Shown: positions 1 to 7,793, numbered from the stretch's first letter. The stretch: DNA of 64,000 nucleotides from Martinezella rhizogenes (GCF_000799715.1 NZ_JUHG01000013.1:930001-994000); one strand, 5' to 3'. The notes: generated from the letters alone by a model not told the origin. Translations and numbers: made by a program.

Positions 1-727
1 TGACGGTAAGGATCGGAATCAAGGCATTCTTGAGCGCATGCTTCAGGACGACCCGGCGCTCGACGAGGCCCTTGGCGCGTGCGGTGCGGATATAGTCATC
101 GCCAAGCACATCCAGCATCGAGGCGCGCGTAAAGCGAAGGATCAGCGCCGATGAAACGATGCCGAGCGCAAAGGCCGGCAGCATCAGATGATACATGCGG
201 TCAAGGAAGCTCGAACCGGGGCCGCCATAGCCCGACACCGGAAAAAGATTGAGGCGCACGGCGAAGAACTGCATGAGGATGAGGCCGAGCCAGAAGCTCG
301 GTATGCTAGCCACGAACATCGCCAGGGCGGTCGCCGCCTGATCAACGAATGACCCGCGCCGGTATGCCGCGTAAATTCCGATCGGCAGCGCGATGATGCA
401 GGCGATGGCCAGGGAGAACAGCGTCAGGAAGAATGTCGGCTCGGCGCGATCGAGCAGCGCCGAGGTCACCGGCATATTCAGGAAGATCGACTGGCCAAGA
501 TCACCCTTCAGGAGCTTTCCTATATAGTAGAGATATTGGATCCCCAGGGATTGATCGAGGCCCAGCCGGGCACGAAGATCGGCGATATCCTGCGGTGTCG
601 CATCCGGCCCGAGCATCACGGCGGCTGGATCGCCCGGTGTGACACGGACAATGATGAAGACGATCGTGACGACCAGGAACATGACGACGATCATGCCGAA
701 GAGGCGCTGTAGGACGTAACGTATCAT
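1..727 (-). CDS. Peptide-type ABC transporter permease, DppB-like (C-terminus beyond left edge)
   Basis: Inner-membrane permease subunit of a dipeptide/oligopeptide/nickel-class ABC importer. The 242 visible residues start MIRYVLQRLFGM, run into a first hydrophobic helix (about 9-29), the family segment RVTPGDPA (28-35), helices near 98-120 and 132-155, and the EAA-type loop DDYIRTARAKGL (210-221) that docks on the ATPase. Family members have about 310-340 residues, so roughly 70-100 C-terminal residues lie outside the window. It is transcribed leftwards 83 bases after the binding-protein gene, the usual order for this class; the second permease and the ATPases would be expected further left. 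Substrate cannot be read from the sequence. Confidence 0.9.
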   Translation of the reverse strand, partial: MIRYVLQRLFGMIVVMFLVVTIVFIIVRVTPGDPAAVMLGPDATPQDIADLRARLGLDQSLGIQYLYYIGKLLKGDLGQSIFLNMPVTSALLDRAEPTFFLTLFSLAIACIIALPIGIYAAYRRGSFVDQAATALAMFVASIPSFWLGLILMQFFAVRLNLFPVSGYGGPGSSFLDRMYHLMLPAFALGIVSSALILRFTRASMLDVLGDDYIRTARAKGLVERRVVLKHALKNALIPILTV

Positions 728-810
728 GCTTTGCTGATCCTTCCGGCCGACGACCAGGGGATGATCAAGAGGCGGCCAGCCGAAAGGACCGGCCGCCCAT
801 GTTGGTCGAA

Positions 811-2337
811 CTACTTCTTGATCGAAGCATTCCAGAAGTACGGCCAGGGAGCGGGAGTGACGCCCTCCAGTTTTGTGGACACGGCCGACACCGCATTGAA
901 ATCGCCGATCTTCATGAAGGGAACGTCGTCGTAAATGGCCTTCTGCACCTTCGAAAACAGCGCGACGCGCTTGTCGGGATCCACTTCCGTCGTGAAGGCA
1001 TCGACAGCGGCCTGACGCGCCGGCGTATCCCACCAGCCCGGCGAACTGGTCGACAGCGAGCCGATCAAACCGGGCTCGGGCAGAAAGGGGCTGTGGGTGA
1101 TGTAGATGTCCCATAGTTTCGGATCGGTGCGGCGCTGGGTGAGCGTCGCCCAATCGACGACCTGCAAGTCGACGTTGAAGCCGGCAAGCTTGAGATACTC
1201 CGCCGCAACCTGCGCCATCTTGTAGTGGAATTCATACTGACGGCTGGTCAGGATACGCAGGGGCTCGCCATTGTAGCCCGCCTTCTTCAGCGCTTGCGCA
1301 GCCTCTTCCGGCTTCCCGATATTATACGCGCCGTCGACGCCGGCATCCGTGTGCCATACATAGGCTTTTGGATAGATATCTCCGTTCAGCGCATAGAAGT
1401 CCGGGCTGCCGAACGCCGCCGCCAACATGTCTTCCATGTTGAGCGCCTGGCGGATCGCTTTGCGGATTTCGATGTTCTTGGCGATGCCGTCCTTGGTGTT
1501 GAAGACGAACACCGGATAGCCGAAGGGCTTCAGAATGACCGGCTGCGAAGCAGTCGATGCCTTCAACTTGTCGAAGGATTCGACCGGAATGGAATCGACA
1601 TAGTCGTATTGGCCCGAAACCGCCGCCTCGACGCGGGTGTTTGCATCGGGGACCGGCACGAAACGGATTTCGTCGAGATACTGATGACGGGCACCGCCAT
1701 AGCCGTCGCTTTCGCCATCCCGCGACTTGTAGCCATCGAAACGCACGAGCTGAATATACTGATCAGCCTTACGCTCCTTGAGCATATAGGGACCGGTCCC
1801 AATGAATTCCTTCATCGGCTCGTCCTGCTTGTCGGCTGGAATGATGATCGCCGCGGAATTGTTGAAGGCAAGCAATGACGTCAGCGGCGCATAGGGCTGC
1901 TTGAGCGTGATCTTGACGGTCGTCGGATCGACGGCTGCAATCGCCTCGATGAAACCTGCCACCTGCTTGCCGCGAGAGGCGATCTTTTCCCAGCGGTTGA
2001 GCGATGCGACGACATCGTTGGATGTCATATCCGTGTTGTTGTGGAACTTGATGCCGGTGCGCAGCTTGATCGTATAGGTCTTGCCATCAGCGCTGATCTG
2101 CGGAAGGCTTTCGGCCAGAAGCGGGGTTACCTTCCAGCTCTTGTCGAACGTGTAAAGCGTCTCAAAAATGTGTTGGGTAACGATGCCGACGAGATCCGCG
2201 GTGGACGACATTGGGTCGAGGGTCGGTGGCTCGCCGATCGTGGCGACGTTGATCACCCCTCCCCTTTCCTGGGCAAGGAGGGTCGAAGGCAAGGCAATGA
2301 GCGCCGTGCCAAGCAGCAATGCGACGAGGTTCTTCAT
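811..2337 (-). CDS. ABC transporter substrate-binding protein, family 5 (peptide/nickel type)
   Basis: Periplasmic binding protein of the family 5 type, about 508 residues, the usual size. It has a signal peptide (MKNLVALLLGTALIALPSTLLAQ, cut near residue 22) and the characteristic early segment ATIGEPPTLDPMSSTADL, then TYTIKLRTGIKFHN and GTGPYMLKER. I place the start at the ATG at 2337 because CGGGAGACTGGT sits just before it; an upstream ATG at 2355 lacks such a site. It is the first gene of the operon with the permease downstream. The 5' region is AT-rich (2358-2405) and probably holds the promoter. The ligand could be a peptide, an opine or a sugar derivative; this family is too broad to decide. 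Confidence 0.9.
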   Translation of the reverse strand: MKNLVALLLGTALIALPSTLLAQERGGVINVATIGEPPTLDPMSSTADLVGIVTQHIFETLYTFDKSWKVTPLLAESLPQISADGKTYTIKLRTGIKFHNNTDMTSNDVVASLNRWEKIASRGKQVAGFIEAIAAVDPTTVKITLKQPYAPLTSLLAFNNSAAIIIPADKQDEPMKEFIGTGPYMLKERKADQYIQLVRFDGYKSRDGESDGYGGARHQYLDEIRFVPVPDANTRVEAAVSGQYDYVDSIPVESFDKLKASTASQPVILKPFGYPVFVFNTKDGIAKNIEIRKAIRQALNMEDMLAAAFGSPDFYALNGDIYPKAYVWHTDAGVDGAYNIGKPEEAAQALKKAGYNGEPLRILTSRQYEFHYKMAQVAAEYLKLAGFNVDLQVVDWATLTQRRTDPKLWDIYITHSPFLPEPGLIGSLSTSSPGWWDTPARQAAVDAFTTEVDPDKRVALFSKVQKAIYDDVPFMKIGDFNAVSAVSTKLEGVTPAPWPYFWNASIKK

Positions 2338-2665
2338 ACCAGTCTCCCGGTTCATTGTTCCACTATTATGTTATATATCTTTTTATAAAAGAATACAGAA
2401 CGAGTGAGGCATGTCAATTGCCTTCGCCCGGCAGCCGGACCGGCGGCCTGCTACCATGAGCCAAAATACTCCCTGCTGGTTTGCCACCAAACGCAGCTAT
2501 GGTTTTATTTGGAATGCAATGAAGCTTGGTTTAGACTTGAACTTCGACCCATCGACCCGCGAATTCGAATGTCAGTTTAGACCGTAGCTATCCTGGAAGC
2601 GCCAATCGGGAATGATGCAAGGGACGCATTTGCATCGACGACGACGGTCAGTTGCGCGCCGAAAG

Positions 2666-2762
2666 TTGATATTTCCTGGGTGGACCGCTATGCAGTCATT
2701 TCGTCAGCGGAGCGAATACAGGCACGCCGGTCGAGTGTTTTTGAAAAACACTCGACTTTTTT
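2666..2762 (+). ncRNA. Candidate small RNA with promoter-like boxes and intrinsic terminator
   Basis: A sigma70-like pair, TTGATA (2666-2671) and TATGCA (2689-2694) spaced by 17 bases, lies about 35 bases before a strong intrinsic terminator (2730-2762). No reading frame ends at that terminator, so the simplest reading is a short transcript from about 2700 to 2762 (around 60 nt). The -10 box is a weak match. Seen: boxes and terminator. Inferred: that they belong together. The terminator could instead end a read-through transcript from the left. Confidence 0.35.
2730..2762 (+). terminator. Strong rho-independent terminator
   Basis: Perfect 13-base inverted repeat GTCGAGTGTTTTT / AAAAACACTCGAC around one base, followed by six T on the + strand (2757-2762). 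No coding gene on the + strand precedes it within 2.3 kb, which makes it an orphan terminator. Confidence 0.75.
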
Positions 2763-2809
2763 GTGTTAAGTGCGCCCGATAGCAACAGCGATGGAGATTT
2801 TTCGCCCCC

Positions 2810-3097
2810 ATGATTGAACTAACACCGTCACAGATCGCAGGACTGAAACTTGCACAGCAGGGAGACCTTTATCCGCAGTCAGCGAAGAAGTGGACGCACC
2901 AAAACGCAACCGTGACATATGCAAAAACCGATCGTTGGAAAGAACGACCGCAGAAAATCAAATTCATAAGTGACAAGACACTGGAAGAGTTGCGGGAGCC
3001 TGGCTTTCTTGAACGTCTCCACGTCGACGACGATGCTGGAAAGGACGCGTACGCCATAACCATGGCCGGCAAGATATGGCTTCTGAAGAACAAGTAG
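2810..3097 (+). CDS. Small hypothetical protein
   Basis: A 95-residue soluble protein that I do not recognise. It is rich in Lys and Arg in the middle (about 40-52), begins MIELTPSQIAGLKLAQQG and ends AYAITMAGKIWLLKNK; the predicted helix-helix-strand pattern with ITMAGKIWL at the end resembles a small winged-helix fold, but this is only an impression. The only purine-rich site, GGAG, is 12-13 bases before the ATG, so translation may be weak. It follows the orphan terminator and stands alone. No signal peptide or membrane segment. Confidence 0.6.
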   Translation: MIELTPSQIAGLKLAQQGDLYPQSAKKWTHQNATVTYAKTDRWKERPQKIKFISDKTLEELREPGFLERLHVDDDAGKDAYAITMAGKIWLLKNK

Positions 3098-3379
3098 AGC
3101 GAGGGACGCCTACACCGAGCTCGTCTCTTTCATGGCCTCGATGTTGCAGCGCAATTATACTGAGGCGCTCCCCTACTTCGGGTCGTCCCACGGAAGGGTC
3201 CGCGGCGCTGAACTTGCCCCCGGACGCTGAACCGCGTGGAACAGCAACCGTTATTTTCGATCGAACAGATCGCCGCAGGCCTCGCGAGCAAAGTAGATTT
3301 TCTGCTTGATGCGTCGAACATGGCCTGTGGCACCTGCCCGGATCTTCCGGTCACACATTTAGCCACCACATTTTAGCAT

Positions 3380-3629
3380 TCATTCGATGTAACGGGGCGC
3401 GAGGTCATAATCGTCGTGCAGGATTCTGGCGCCGATCTGTTTTACGCGCTTGAAAGGCTCCACCGGCTTTCGCAGCGATTAAGGCGACATCGGACTTGCG
3501 GCACCGATCAGGTGCTTCGGAATGAAAGGCGATAATCTCTGGCTCAGTCACCTGCCGGTCCTGCGCCAAAGCGGAAGTGCAAAGCAAGGTAGCTGCAGCC
3601 AGGATGATAATTCGACGGTTCTGTAGCTC
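3380..3629 (-). pseudogene. Possible broken small exported protein gene
   Basis: Reading leftwards, one frame (open from 3629) encodes a signal-peptide-like stretch NRRIIILAAATLLCTSALAQ followed by DRQVTEPEIIAFHSEAPDRC, but there is no ATG in frame before it. After ALIAA the meaningful reading appears to slip one base into the next frame: RKPVEPFKRVKQIGARILHD, then DYDLAPRYIE and a TGA at 3380. The two pieces together would make a secreted protein of about 80 residues. I read this as a lost start plus a single-base frameshift. Alternative: a shorter intact ORF from the TTG at 3587 (60 residues), whose tail looks non-natural. Confidence 0.4.
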
Positions 3630-3670
3630 TCATCCTTGAACCTCGGCGCCGCCAGACGACGCTCCAGAAA

Positions 3671-3711
3671 CGAAAAAGCCTGCCGCGGGAGGAGGTGCGG
3701 CAGGCTTTTCG
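3671..3711 (-). terminator. Last CCTCCTCCC hairpin doubles as intrinsic terminator
   Basis: The most downstream hairpin of the array has a 9-base GC-rich core stem (3678-3686 with 3697-3705), extended by A/T pairs, and is followed on the minus strand by TTTTTCGTTTC. It can therefore end the RNA-array transcript while still exposing the CCTCCTCCC loop. Confidence 0.65.
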
Positions 3712-3826
3712 AAAAGAACCGAACAGCGACTGGGAGGAGGAGTGCCGCTGTTCCCACAGACGTCCCTGGGAGGAGGAGTGGGCCGTCTGAAACCCGAAGC
3801 TCTGCGGGAGGAGGTGCATTGCTTCG
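3671..3826 (-). ncRNA. Four tandem hairpin RNAs with CCTCCTCCC loops (CcsR/cuckoo type)
   Basis: On the minus strand four hairpins follow each other with a 36-38 base period: 3826-3795, 3789-3757, 3753-3721 and 3711-3671. Their stems differ (CGAAGC, CAGACG, GAACAGCG, GCCTGCCGC) yet every loop holds CCTCCTCCC, the complement of a Shine-Dalgarno sequence; loop forms alternate ACCTCCTCCC / ACTCCTCCTCCC. The stems differ while the loop is kept, which argues for RNA selection rather than simple DNA duplication. Known family: CcsR RNAs of Rhodobacter and the cuckoo RNA family of rhizobia, stress-induced and often downstream of a DUF1127 gene, as here (4020-4166). Inference: they are made by processing of a DUF1127 transcript or from an own promoter near 3840-3890. 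Confidence 0.85.
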
Positions 3827-3960
3827 ATGGGTTGGATCATACACTGGCCGCCGCAGTTTCCTATCGTTTATGCTGCACTGCAGCTATGCAAGAAATACAG
3901 ATCTGAAAGATCCACCACGAAACGAGGACCCAACCGATCCTCAGACAGGGAGCCCGACGC

Positions 3961-3986
3961 AAAAACGCCCGCGTCATCAGCGGGCG
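3961..3986 (-). terminator. Intrinsic terminator after DUF1127 gene
   Basis: Stem CGCCCGC / GCGGGCG (3966-3972 with 3980-3986) with a 7-base loop, followed on the minus strand by TTTTTGC. It lies 34 bases after the DUF1127 stop codon and before the hairpin RNA array, so it would separate or attenuate the two. Confidence 0.7.
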
Positions 3987-4019
3987 TCGAGCAATCTTTG
4001 AGACGATAAATCCGTGCGG

Positions 4020-4166
4020 TTAGCGCACGACCGATGCGCGGGCAACGCTGCGGATGTCGGCTCGGTCGATACCGAGGTCCTGCAGTTCACGGCTGGACAT
4101 GCGGCCAAGTTCGTTGACGGTCTGACGGAACTTGCGCCAGTTGTTGAAAGAGCGTGCTACGTTCAT
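4020..4166 (-). CDS. DUF1127 small protein
   Basis: A 48-residue basic protein, MNVARSFNNWRKFRQTVNEL then GRMSSRELQDLGIDRADIRS, ending VARASVVR: the classical DUF1127 pattern (Trp-Arg-x-x-Arg-x-x-x-x-Leu, then LxxLSxxELxDLGIxRxDI). The start at 4166 has AGGGG seven bases before it. Members of this family bind RNA or protein partners; in Rhodobacter a DUF1127 protein is encoded directly upstream of the CcsR RNAs and acts with them, and in Agrobacterium DUF1127 proteins affect phosphate and carbon physiology. The same genetic arrangement is present here, which strengthens both calls. Too short for many gene finders. Confidence 0.9.
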   Translation of the reverse strand: MNVARSFNNWRKFRQTVNELGRMSSRELQDLGIDRADIRSVARASVVR

Positions 4167-4632
4167 GATGATCCCCTTTCCTGAGGGCTTCTGACGTCAG
4201 CAGCCTCGCTTGGCTCCGGCGTCGTTTCGATGATTGGAATATAGCCATTTCAATCGGTTTAAAACAGTGACAATCTCTCATTCCACCCATGCATCTGGCG
4301 CATTGGTTCTGCATATTCCGCAAGAGATGATCGTTTCTTAGGCGCTGAAGCCACCGGAGCCGCCAGCATTGGGGTCCAGACGTCGACAGATCCCGGTTCG
4401 AACTGTGGGCCGGCATCAGCCTGGAAGAATATTGCTCCACATAAAAGCAAGCGAGCCGTCGACCCCATGCGGACTCGATGACAAAAGGTGAGGTTCGCCA
4501 AAGCCCTACCTTAGCGGCTGAGATTTCCGGCAAATGAGAAAGCGACAGAAAATTCACGAATCATTGATCGTGGAGCGTCTGAGCTATAAGGTCGCTCGGC
4601 GCGCTAAATGGCCGTGGAAATAAAGAGGAACT
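4167..4632. other. Intergenic stretch without supported gene
   Basis: Between the divergent DUF1127 and cold-shock genes. Open frames on the minus strand (for example 4087-4557) have no family-like composition and overlap the DUF1127 coding region. The stretch should hold both promoters; I could not identify convincing boxes. Confidence 0.5.
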
Positions 4633-4839
4633 ATGATGCCGACAGGTACCGTTAAATTTTTCAATGAAGACAAGGGTTTTGGCTTCATTACACCCGAAAA
4701 TGGAGGAACGGATGTGTTCGTTCACGTTTCCGCTTTGCAGCGGGGCGGTTCGCTCAGAGAAGGTGAGAAGGTCAGCTACGAGCTGGGCCAAGATCGCAAG
4801 ACCGGCAAGTCGAAGGCCGAAAACGTCAGCGTGCTCTGA
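4633..4839 (+). CDS. cspA: Cold-shock domain protein, CspA family
   Basis: A 67-68 residue single-stranded nucleic-acid binding protein of the five-strand beta-barrel cold-shock fold. RNP1 KGFGFI and RNP2 DVFVHVS are intact, preceded by the family opening [16 protein letters not shown], and the length is standard. Two ATGs are adjacent (4633 and 4636); GAGGA lies 5 or 8 bases upstream, so the second (protein starting MPTGTVKFF) is equally likely. It probably acts as an RNA chaperone. Stands alone, with a hairpin downstream. Rhizobial genomes carry several copies, so the exact paralogue is uncertain. Confidence 0.95.
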   Translation: MMPTGTVKFFNEDKGFGFITPENGGTDVFVHVSALQRGGSLREGEKVSYELGQDRKTGKSKAENVSVL

Positions 4840-4867
4840 TCGTATGATCTAAGAGATCTGCCACGGA

Positions 4868-4906
4868 TTTAGCCTGCTTCAGTATTGGATATTGGAGCAG
4901 GCTAAA
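4868..4906 (+). terminator. Hairpin after the cold-shock gene
   Basis: Perfect 11-base inverted repeat TTTAGCCTGCT / AGCAGGCTAAA with a 17-base loop, 28 bases after the stop codon. The downstream T-run is missing, so it may act as a 3' stabiliser rather than a full terminator. Confidence 0.45.
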
Positions 4907-5393
4907 CCAAACTTGTCGCCCCGACAGGCCCGAACCTTAGACTTTGCAATTGGCTCTGAACTCTCTCCCGCGCGCCACCGCCGTCCTCGACAGCCGTGGA
5001 GCTGCAGACGCTGCAACGAAGGCGCTCCGGAAGGATTGGCCTGGTTCAGTATCAGAAGACCTTTCCGGCCGATCTCCACCAACGACGATATTTGCGTCCA
5101 CAACCCGATCTCCTCCCGCCGGATTGATCCGTGAGTTTTCTTAAGAGTTTCACCTGACCAGCCAAACAGAGGCGCGTCAAAGCCGGCTCGCCGTGGCGAC
5201 CCTGTCACTCCGGCCGGAACCATGCGCATAGCCACGCGTTGGTTCCATGAGGCTGCAGGCCGTGCCAAACGGACATGATGGTGCTGAAGAACATGGAGAT
5301 TTTTCCGTTTTCTCTTCATGGCCAACGAAACGGCAGGCGAGCTTCCCATCCATCCGGTCCGCAGCCTCTGCCCTTTCAACGATGGAGAGCATC
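4907..5393. other. Intergenic stretch without supported gene
   Basis: About 490 bases between the cold-shock gene and the exported-protein gene. Short open frames on both strands show neither ribosome sites nor recognisable composition. I see nothing definite here. Confidence 0.5.
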
Positions 5394-5738
5394 ATGGACG
5401 AGCGACGATATGGGCGACTTTCGCCAAATCGCGGAGCGATCCTCCTTGTGGCCGCCTCGCTGATGGCAGCGATACCGGGAGAGAGTTTTGCACAACAGGC
5501 GCCGAATACCGACGATTGCCAGGCTCCCGATGCGAACGGCCAGACCAGCGATGAACGGACGGCGCCAAGCCCGAAGAGCGACACATCGAAACTCTCGGAT
5601 TGCGGCGGCATACTGAAACCGCCGGCGACCGGCGATCGTGGATTGGAAAAGCCGGCACCGGATGTCGGCAACATGCCGGTCATCCCTCCAGGCAACGTGC
5701 CGAACGAGCATGGAAAAGATGCACCACGGAGTCAGTGA
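5394..5738 (+). CDS. Small exported Pro-rich hypothetical protein
   Basis: 114 residues with an N-terminal signal peptide (hydrophobic run AILLVAASLMAAIPGESFAQ, cleavage after FAQ). The mature part is acidic, Pro/Gly rich and low in complexity, with two Cys (in TDDCQAPD and LSDCGGILKPP) that could pair, and repeated PPA/APD motifs to the end. I chose the ATG at 5394 because GGAGA is 7 bases upstream; the in-frame ATG at 5382 has no such site. Similar small exported proteins with an SDCGG...KPP core occur in rhizobia without a known role. It converges with the small membrane protein gene that follows. Confidence 0.75.
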   Translation: MDERRYGRLSPNRGAILLVAASLMAAIPGESFAQQAPNTDDCQAPDANGQTSDERTAPSPKSDTSKLSDCGGILKPPATGDRGLEKPAPDVGNMPVIPPGNVPNEHGKDAPRSQ

Positions 5739-5750
5739 ACCCTTACATAC

Positions 5751-5894
5751 CTAGGGCTTCGGTGCCGGTTGCTCGATGGTCTTCTGGTCGATGGTGGAAT
5801 TCTGGTTAGTACCGGTCACGAACGGTTTGATGACGATGATGCTGAGGATTGAAGCTACCATTAGTCCCAGAATGACGAGTAACAACGCACGCAT
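5751..5894 (-). CDS. Small single-pass membrane protein
   Basis: 47 residues: MRALLLVILGLMVASILSII forms one membrane helix, followed by a short polar tail VIKPFVTGTNQNSTIDQKTI ending QPAPKP. The start has GGAGG six bases upstream, a strong ribosome site, so it is very probably translated. It lies head-to-tail after the BON-domain gene on the minus strand (15 bases apart) and may be co-transcribed. No known family recognised. Confidence 0.7.
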   Translation of the reverse strand: MRALLLVILGLMVASILSIIVIKPFVTGTNQNSTIDQKTIEQPAPKP

Positions 5895-5909
5895 TTTGGC
5901 CTCCGCTTC

Positions 5910-6224
5910 CTATCGCGGCTTGCGGATACTAAGATTGCTGTCGTGGCCGCTGATACCATTCACTTGACGGGAATGACCTTCAGCCCGACGCTTGGCCTCG
6001 TCGTTTGTAACCGATCCTTCGACGAGTACGCGGCCGTTGCTGACGGAAACAAAGATACCGCTGGCGTCCAGCAACGGATCCTCGTTCAACCTCTTATGGA
6101 TTTCCCGGCGGATATCTGCATCCGGTCGCCGCTGCGAGGCGGATGCATTGAATGGGCTTCTGTCGCTCTCGGGCGATGGCGTATGCGGGGTGCTGGCTCC
6201 ATGCTCCTTATGGTGGCGTTGCAT
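5910..6224 (-). CDS. BON-domain protein
   Basis: 104 residues. The N-terminal third is polar and disordered (HHKEHGASTPHTPSPESDRS); the rest (about 38-104) is a single BON domain with the typical pattern DADIRREIHKRLNED, ISVSNGRVLVEGSV-like beta segment (seen as FVSVSNGRVLVEGSVTNDEA) and final VNGISGHDSNLSI. BON domains bind phospholipid or envelope components and are common in osmotic-shock proteins. No signal peptide is apparent from the start at 6224, which has AAGGAAG upstream; an in-frame ATG at 6272 is less likely. It may form a small stress operon with its neighbours. Confidence 0.85.
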   Translation of the reverse strand: MQRHHKEHGASTPHTPSPESDRSPFNASASQRRPDADIRREIHKRLNEDPLLDASGIFVSVSNGRVLVEGSVTNDEAKRRAEGHSRQVNGISGHDSNLSIRKPR

Positions 6225-6302
6225 GATATTCTTCCTTCGTTGGGCCATGAGGCTCAACCGGGAAAGCACCATAAGGTTCCATCCGCATCGCGGCGTACAA
6301 TC

Positions 6303-6653
6303 TTACCGGCCCGCGATAACACTGTGCAGAAGGAATCCGGCGAGGCCGCCGATCGCCAGCATCGCTGCACTGCGCGTCGCATGGCGTTTACGCGGCCGCG
6401 ACGCCAGGACCGCCGCCGCGATCCGGCCACTGGCCTTGTCCACGGCTTGGCTGCGCTGGCTGTCGCTCTCCGGCGTATCCACCGATCGAGAATCGTCGGT
6501 GCCGGGTTCCGCGTAGCCGGGAGTTAACTCCGATGATGTGACCGAATCAATGTCTCCGGAGCCGCCGGCCGCCTGATCAAGCGCCTGTCGGGTGCGAACA
6601 TCGCGTGACGGAGAGAGCGCGTCTTTAGTCCTGGCGTTCGTGAATTTGGCCAT
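6303..6653 (-). CDS. Hypothetical protein with C-terminal membrane anchor
   Basis: 116 residues. The first 75 are polar, rich in Ser, Asp, Thr and Arg, with no predicted fold; residues about 76-92 are basic (ASRPRKRHATRSAA) and 93-113 form one membrane helix (MLAIGGLAGFLLHSVIAGR end). This looks like a tail-anchored inner-membrane protein. The start has AAGGAGG close upstream. It sits between the MgtC-like and BON genes, all on the minus strand. Function unknown; similar tail-anchored proteins are common in rhizobial stress regions. Confidence 0.75.
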   Translation of the reverse strand: MAKFTNARTKDALSPSRDVRTRQALDQAAGGSGDIDSVTSSELTPGYAEPGTDDSRSVDTPESDSQRSQAVDKASGRIAAAVLASRPRKRHATRSAAMLAIGGLAGFLLHSVIAGR

Positions 6654-6723
6654 GGCATCCTCCTTTCGTTATGGGAGGCAAACCAGCGCCGGCCAAGAAT
6701 GTTCCGTAACGGGCATTGGCCGG

Positions 6724-7449
6724 TCATGCGGTTGTCGTGACCATCTCGAAAGACATCACCCTGTAGCGTTCCTCGACGGTGGCCAGGAGTTCCGGCGCAC
6801 CACCGCCGACGCTTGAATGCTTCCAGCGCACCTGATAGGTCGCGTGGATGGCGGCATCGGTCTCACCTGCCGCTTTTGCGATGAAGAGGAAGGCGTAGCC
6901 GAGTGGCTCGAACGCGGCCTGGACCTTTGCAATATCAGTGATGTCGCCGAGTTCGATTTCCATGCGCGCCCGCTGTTGATGCGGTATCAGTTCATCGAAC
7001 CATTTGAAGGGTGACAGCACGATAAAGGCAGCGATGGCTCCCGCGGACCCGATCACCAACTGCCCGCCGCCGATGCAAAGGCCGATCGCCGTCATGATCC
7101 ACAGCGTAGCCGCGGTCGTGACACCGGTGACCAGATCGCCGCGCTTGAGAATGGCGCCGCCGCCAATGAAGCCGACACCCGTCAGCACCCCGAGCGGAAA
7201 GCGCAGAATATCCATGGAGGCGAATGATTGCGATGTCTTACCGATTGTGGAAAGCAGCAGATTTGCCTGGATCATGGTCAGGCACGCCGCCAACCCGACC
7301 AGGATCGTCGTCCGGAACCCGGCGGCATGTCCGCCGACCTCGCGGTCCATACCAATCAGCGCGCCGGCGACAATGACCAGCAGGAGACGGGCGACGATAT
7401 CAATCCATGCGGGGTTCAAGGGCATGAACTCGATCATTGTGCTCGGCAT
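6724..7449 (-). CDS. MgtC/SapB family membrane protein
   Basis: 241 residues. The N-terminal two thirds carry the MgtC signature: RLLLVIVAGALIGMDRE (helix 1), FRTTILVGLAACLTM (helix 2), then FPLGVLTGVGFIGGGAILK and VTGVTTAATLWIMTAIGL, with further helices to about 150. The C-terminal 90 residues form a cytoplasmic ACT-like domain (ARMEIELGDI onward). Members act in magnesium limitation, acid tolerance and control of the F-ATPase; the exact role here is not readable. Strong GGAGG ribosome site. First gene of a possible minus-strand group with the three small envelope genes that follow. Confidence 0.9.
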   Translation of the reverse strand: MPSTMIEFMPLNPAWIDIVARLLLVIVAGALIGMDREVGGHAAGFRTTILVGLAACLTMIQANLLLSTIGKTSQSFASMDILRFPLGVLTGVGFIGGGAILKRGDLVTGVTTAATLWIMTAIGLCIGGGQLVIGSAGAIAAFIVLSPFKWFDELIPHQQRARMEIELGDITDIAKVQAAFEPLGYAFLFIAKAAGETDAAIHATYQVRWKHSSVGGGAPELLATVEERYRVMSFEMVTTTA

Positions 7450-7565
7450 GGCGGCCTCCGCCCATCCGTTTCATGACAAATCTCGAATACTGGAACAAAG
7501 CTCGGGAGATTTCGTTCCGCCCACTGGATGATGGCCGGTCCCTCTAAAATCTCAGGAGAACGCGC

Positions 7566-7793
7566 ATGACCATAACGGCAAAAGATATCGTCTCCGTTCT
7601 TGGCCCCGTCGATGAAACCCTGATGGCTGATGTCTCCGCGATCGGTGCGACGCCGGAGGAACTCGCGGAAGCTTGGGCCTGGGTCAATAGCGACCAGGCT
7701 ATGATCGACGAGGGCAGGACCTTGCCGAGCGGTAAGGTGGCCGAGCTCGTGGAACTGCTGTCCGCCGGCGAGGACGACGAGTTCGAAATGTGA
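7566..7793 (+). CDS. Small conserved-type hypothetical protein
   Basis: 75 residues, acidic, mostly helical: TAKDIVSVLGPVDETLMADV, then an EELAEAWAWVNSDQAMIDEG segment and an acidic end GEDDEFEM. AGGAGA lies seven bases before the ATG. No membrane segment or signal. I do not recognise a named family, but the composition and ribosome site support a real gene. It is divergent from the MgtC-like gene. Confidence 0.7.
   Translation: MTITAKDIVSVLGPVDETLMADVSAIGATPEELAEAWAWVNSDQAMIDEGRTLPSGKVAELVELLSAGEDDEFEM

Noticed and set aside
3671..3826. Repeated GGGAGGAGG motifs considered as a CRISPR-like or DNA repeat array
   Set aside because: Only the loop is conserved while flanking arms differ and pair with each other; this is an RNA hairpin array, not direct DNA repeats with spacers.
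4087..4557. 156-residue frame on the - strand near the DUF1127 gene
   Set aside because: Overlaps the DUF1127 coding region in another frame and has random-like composition.
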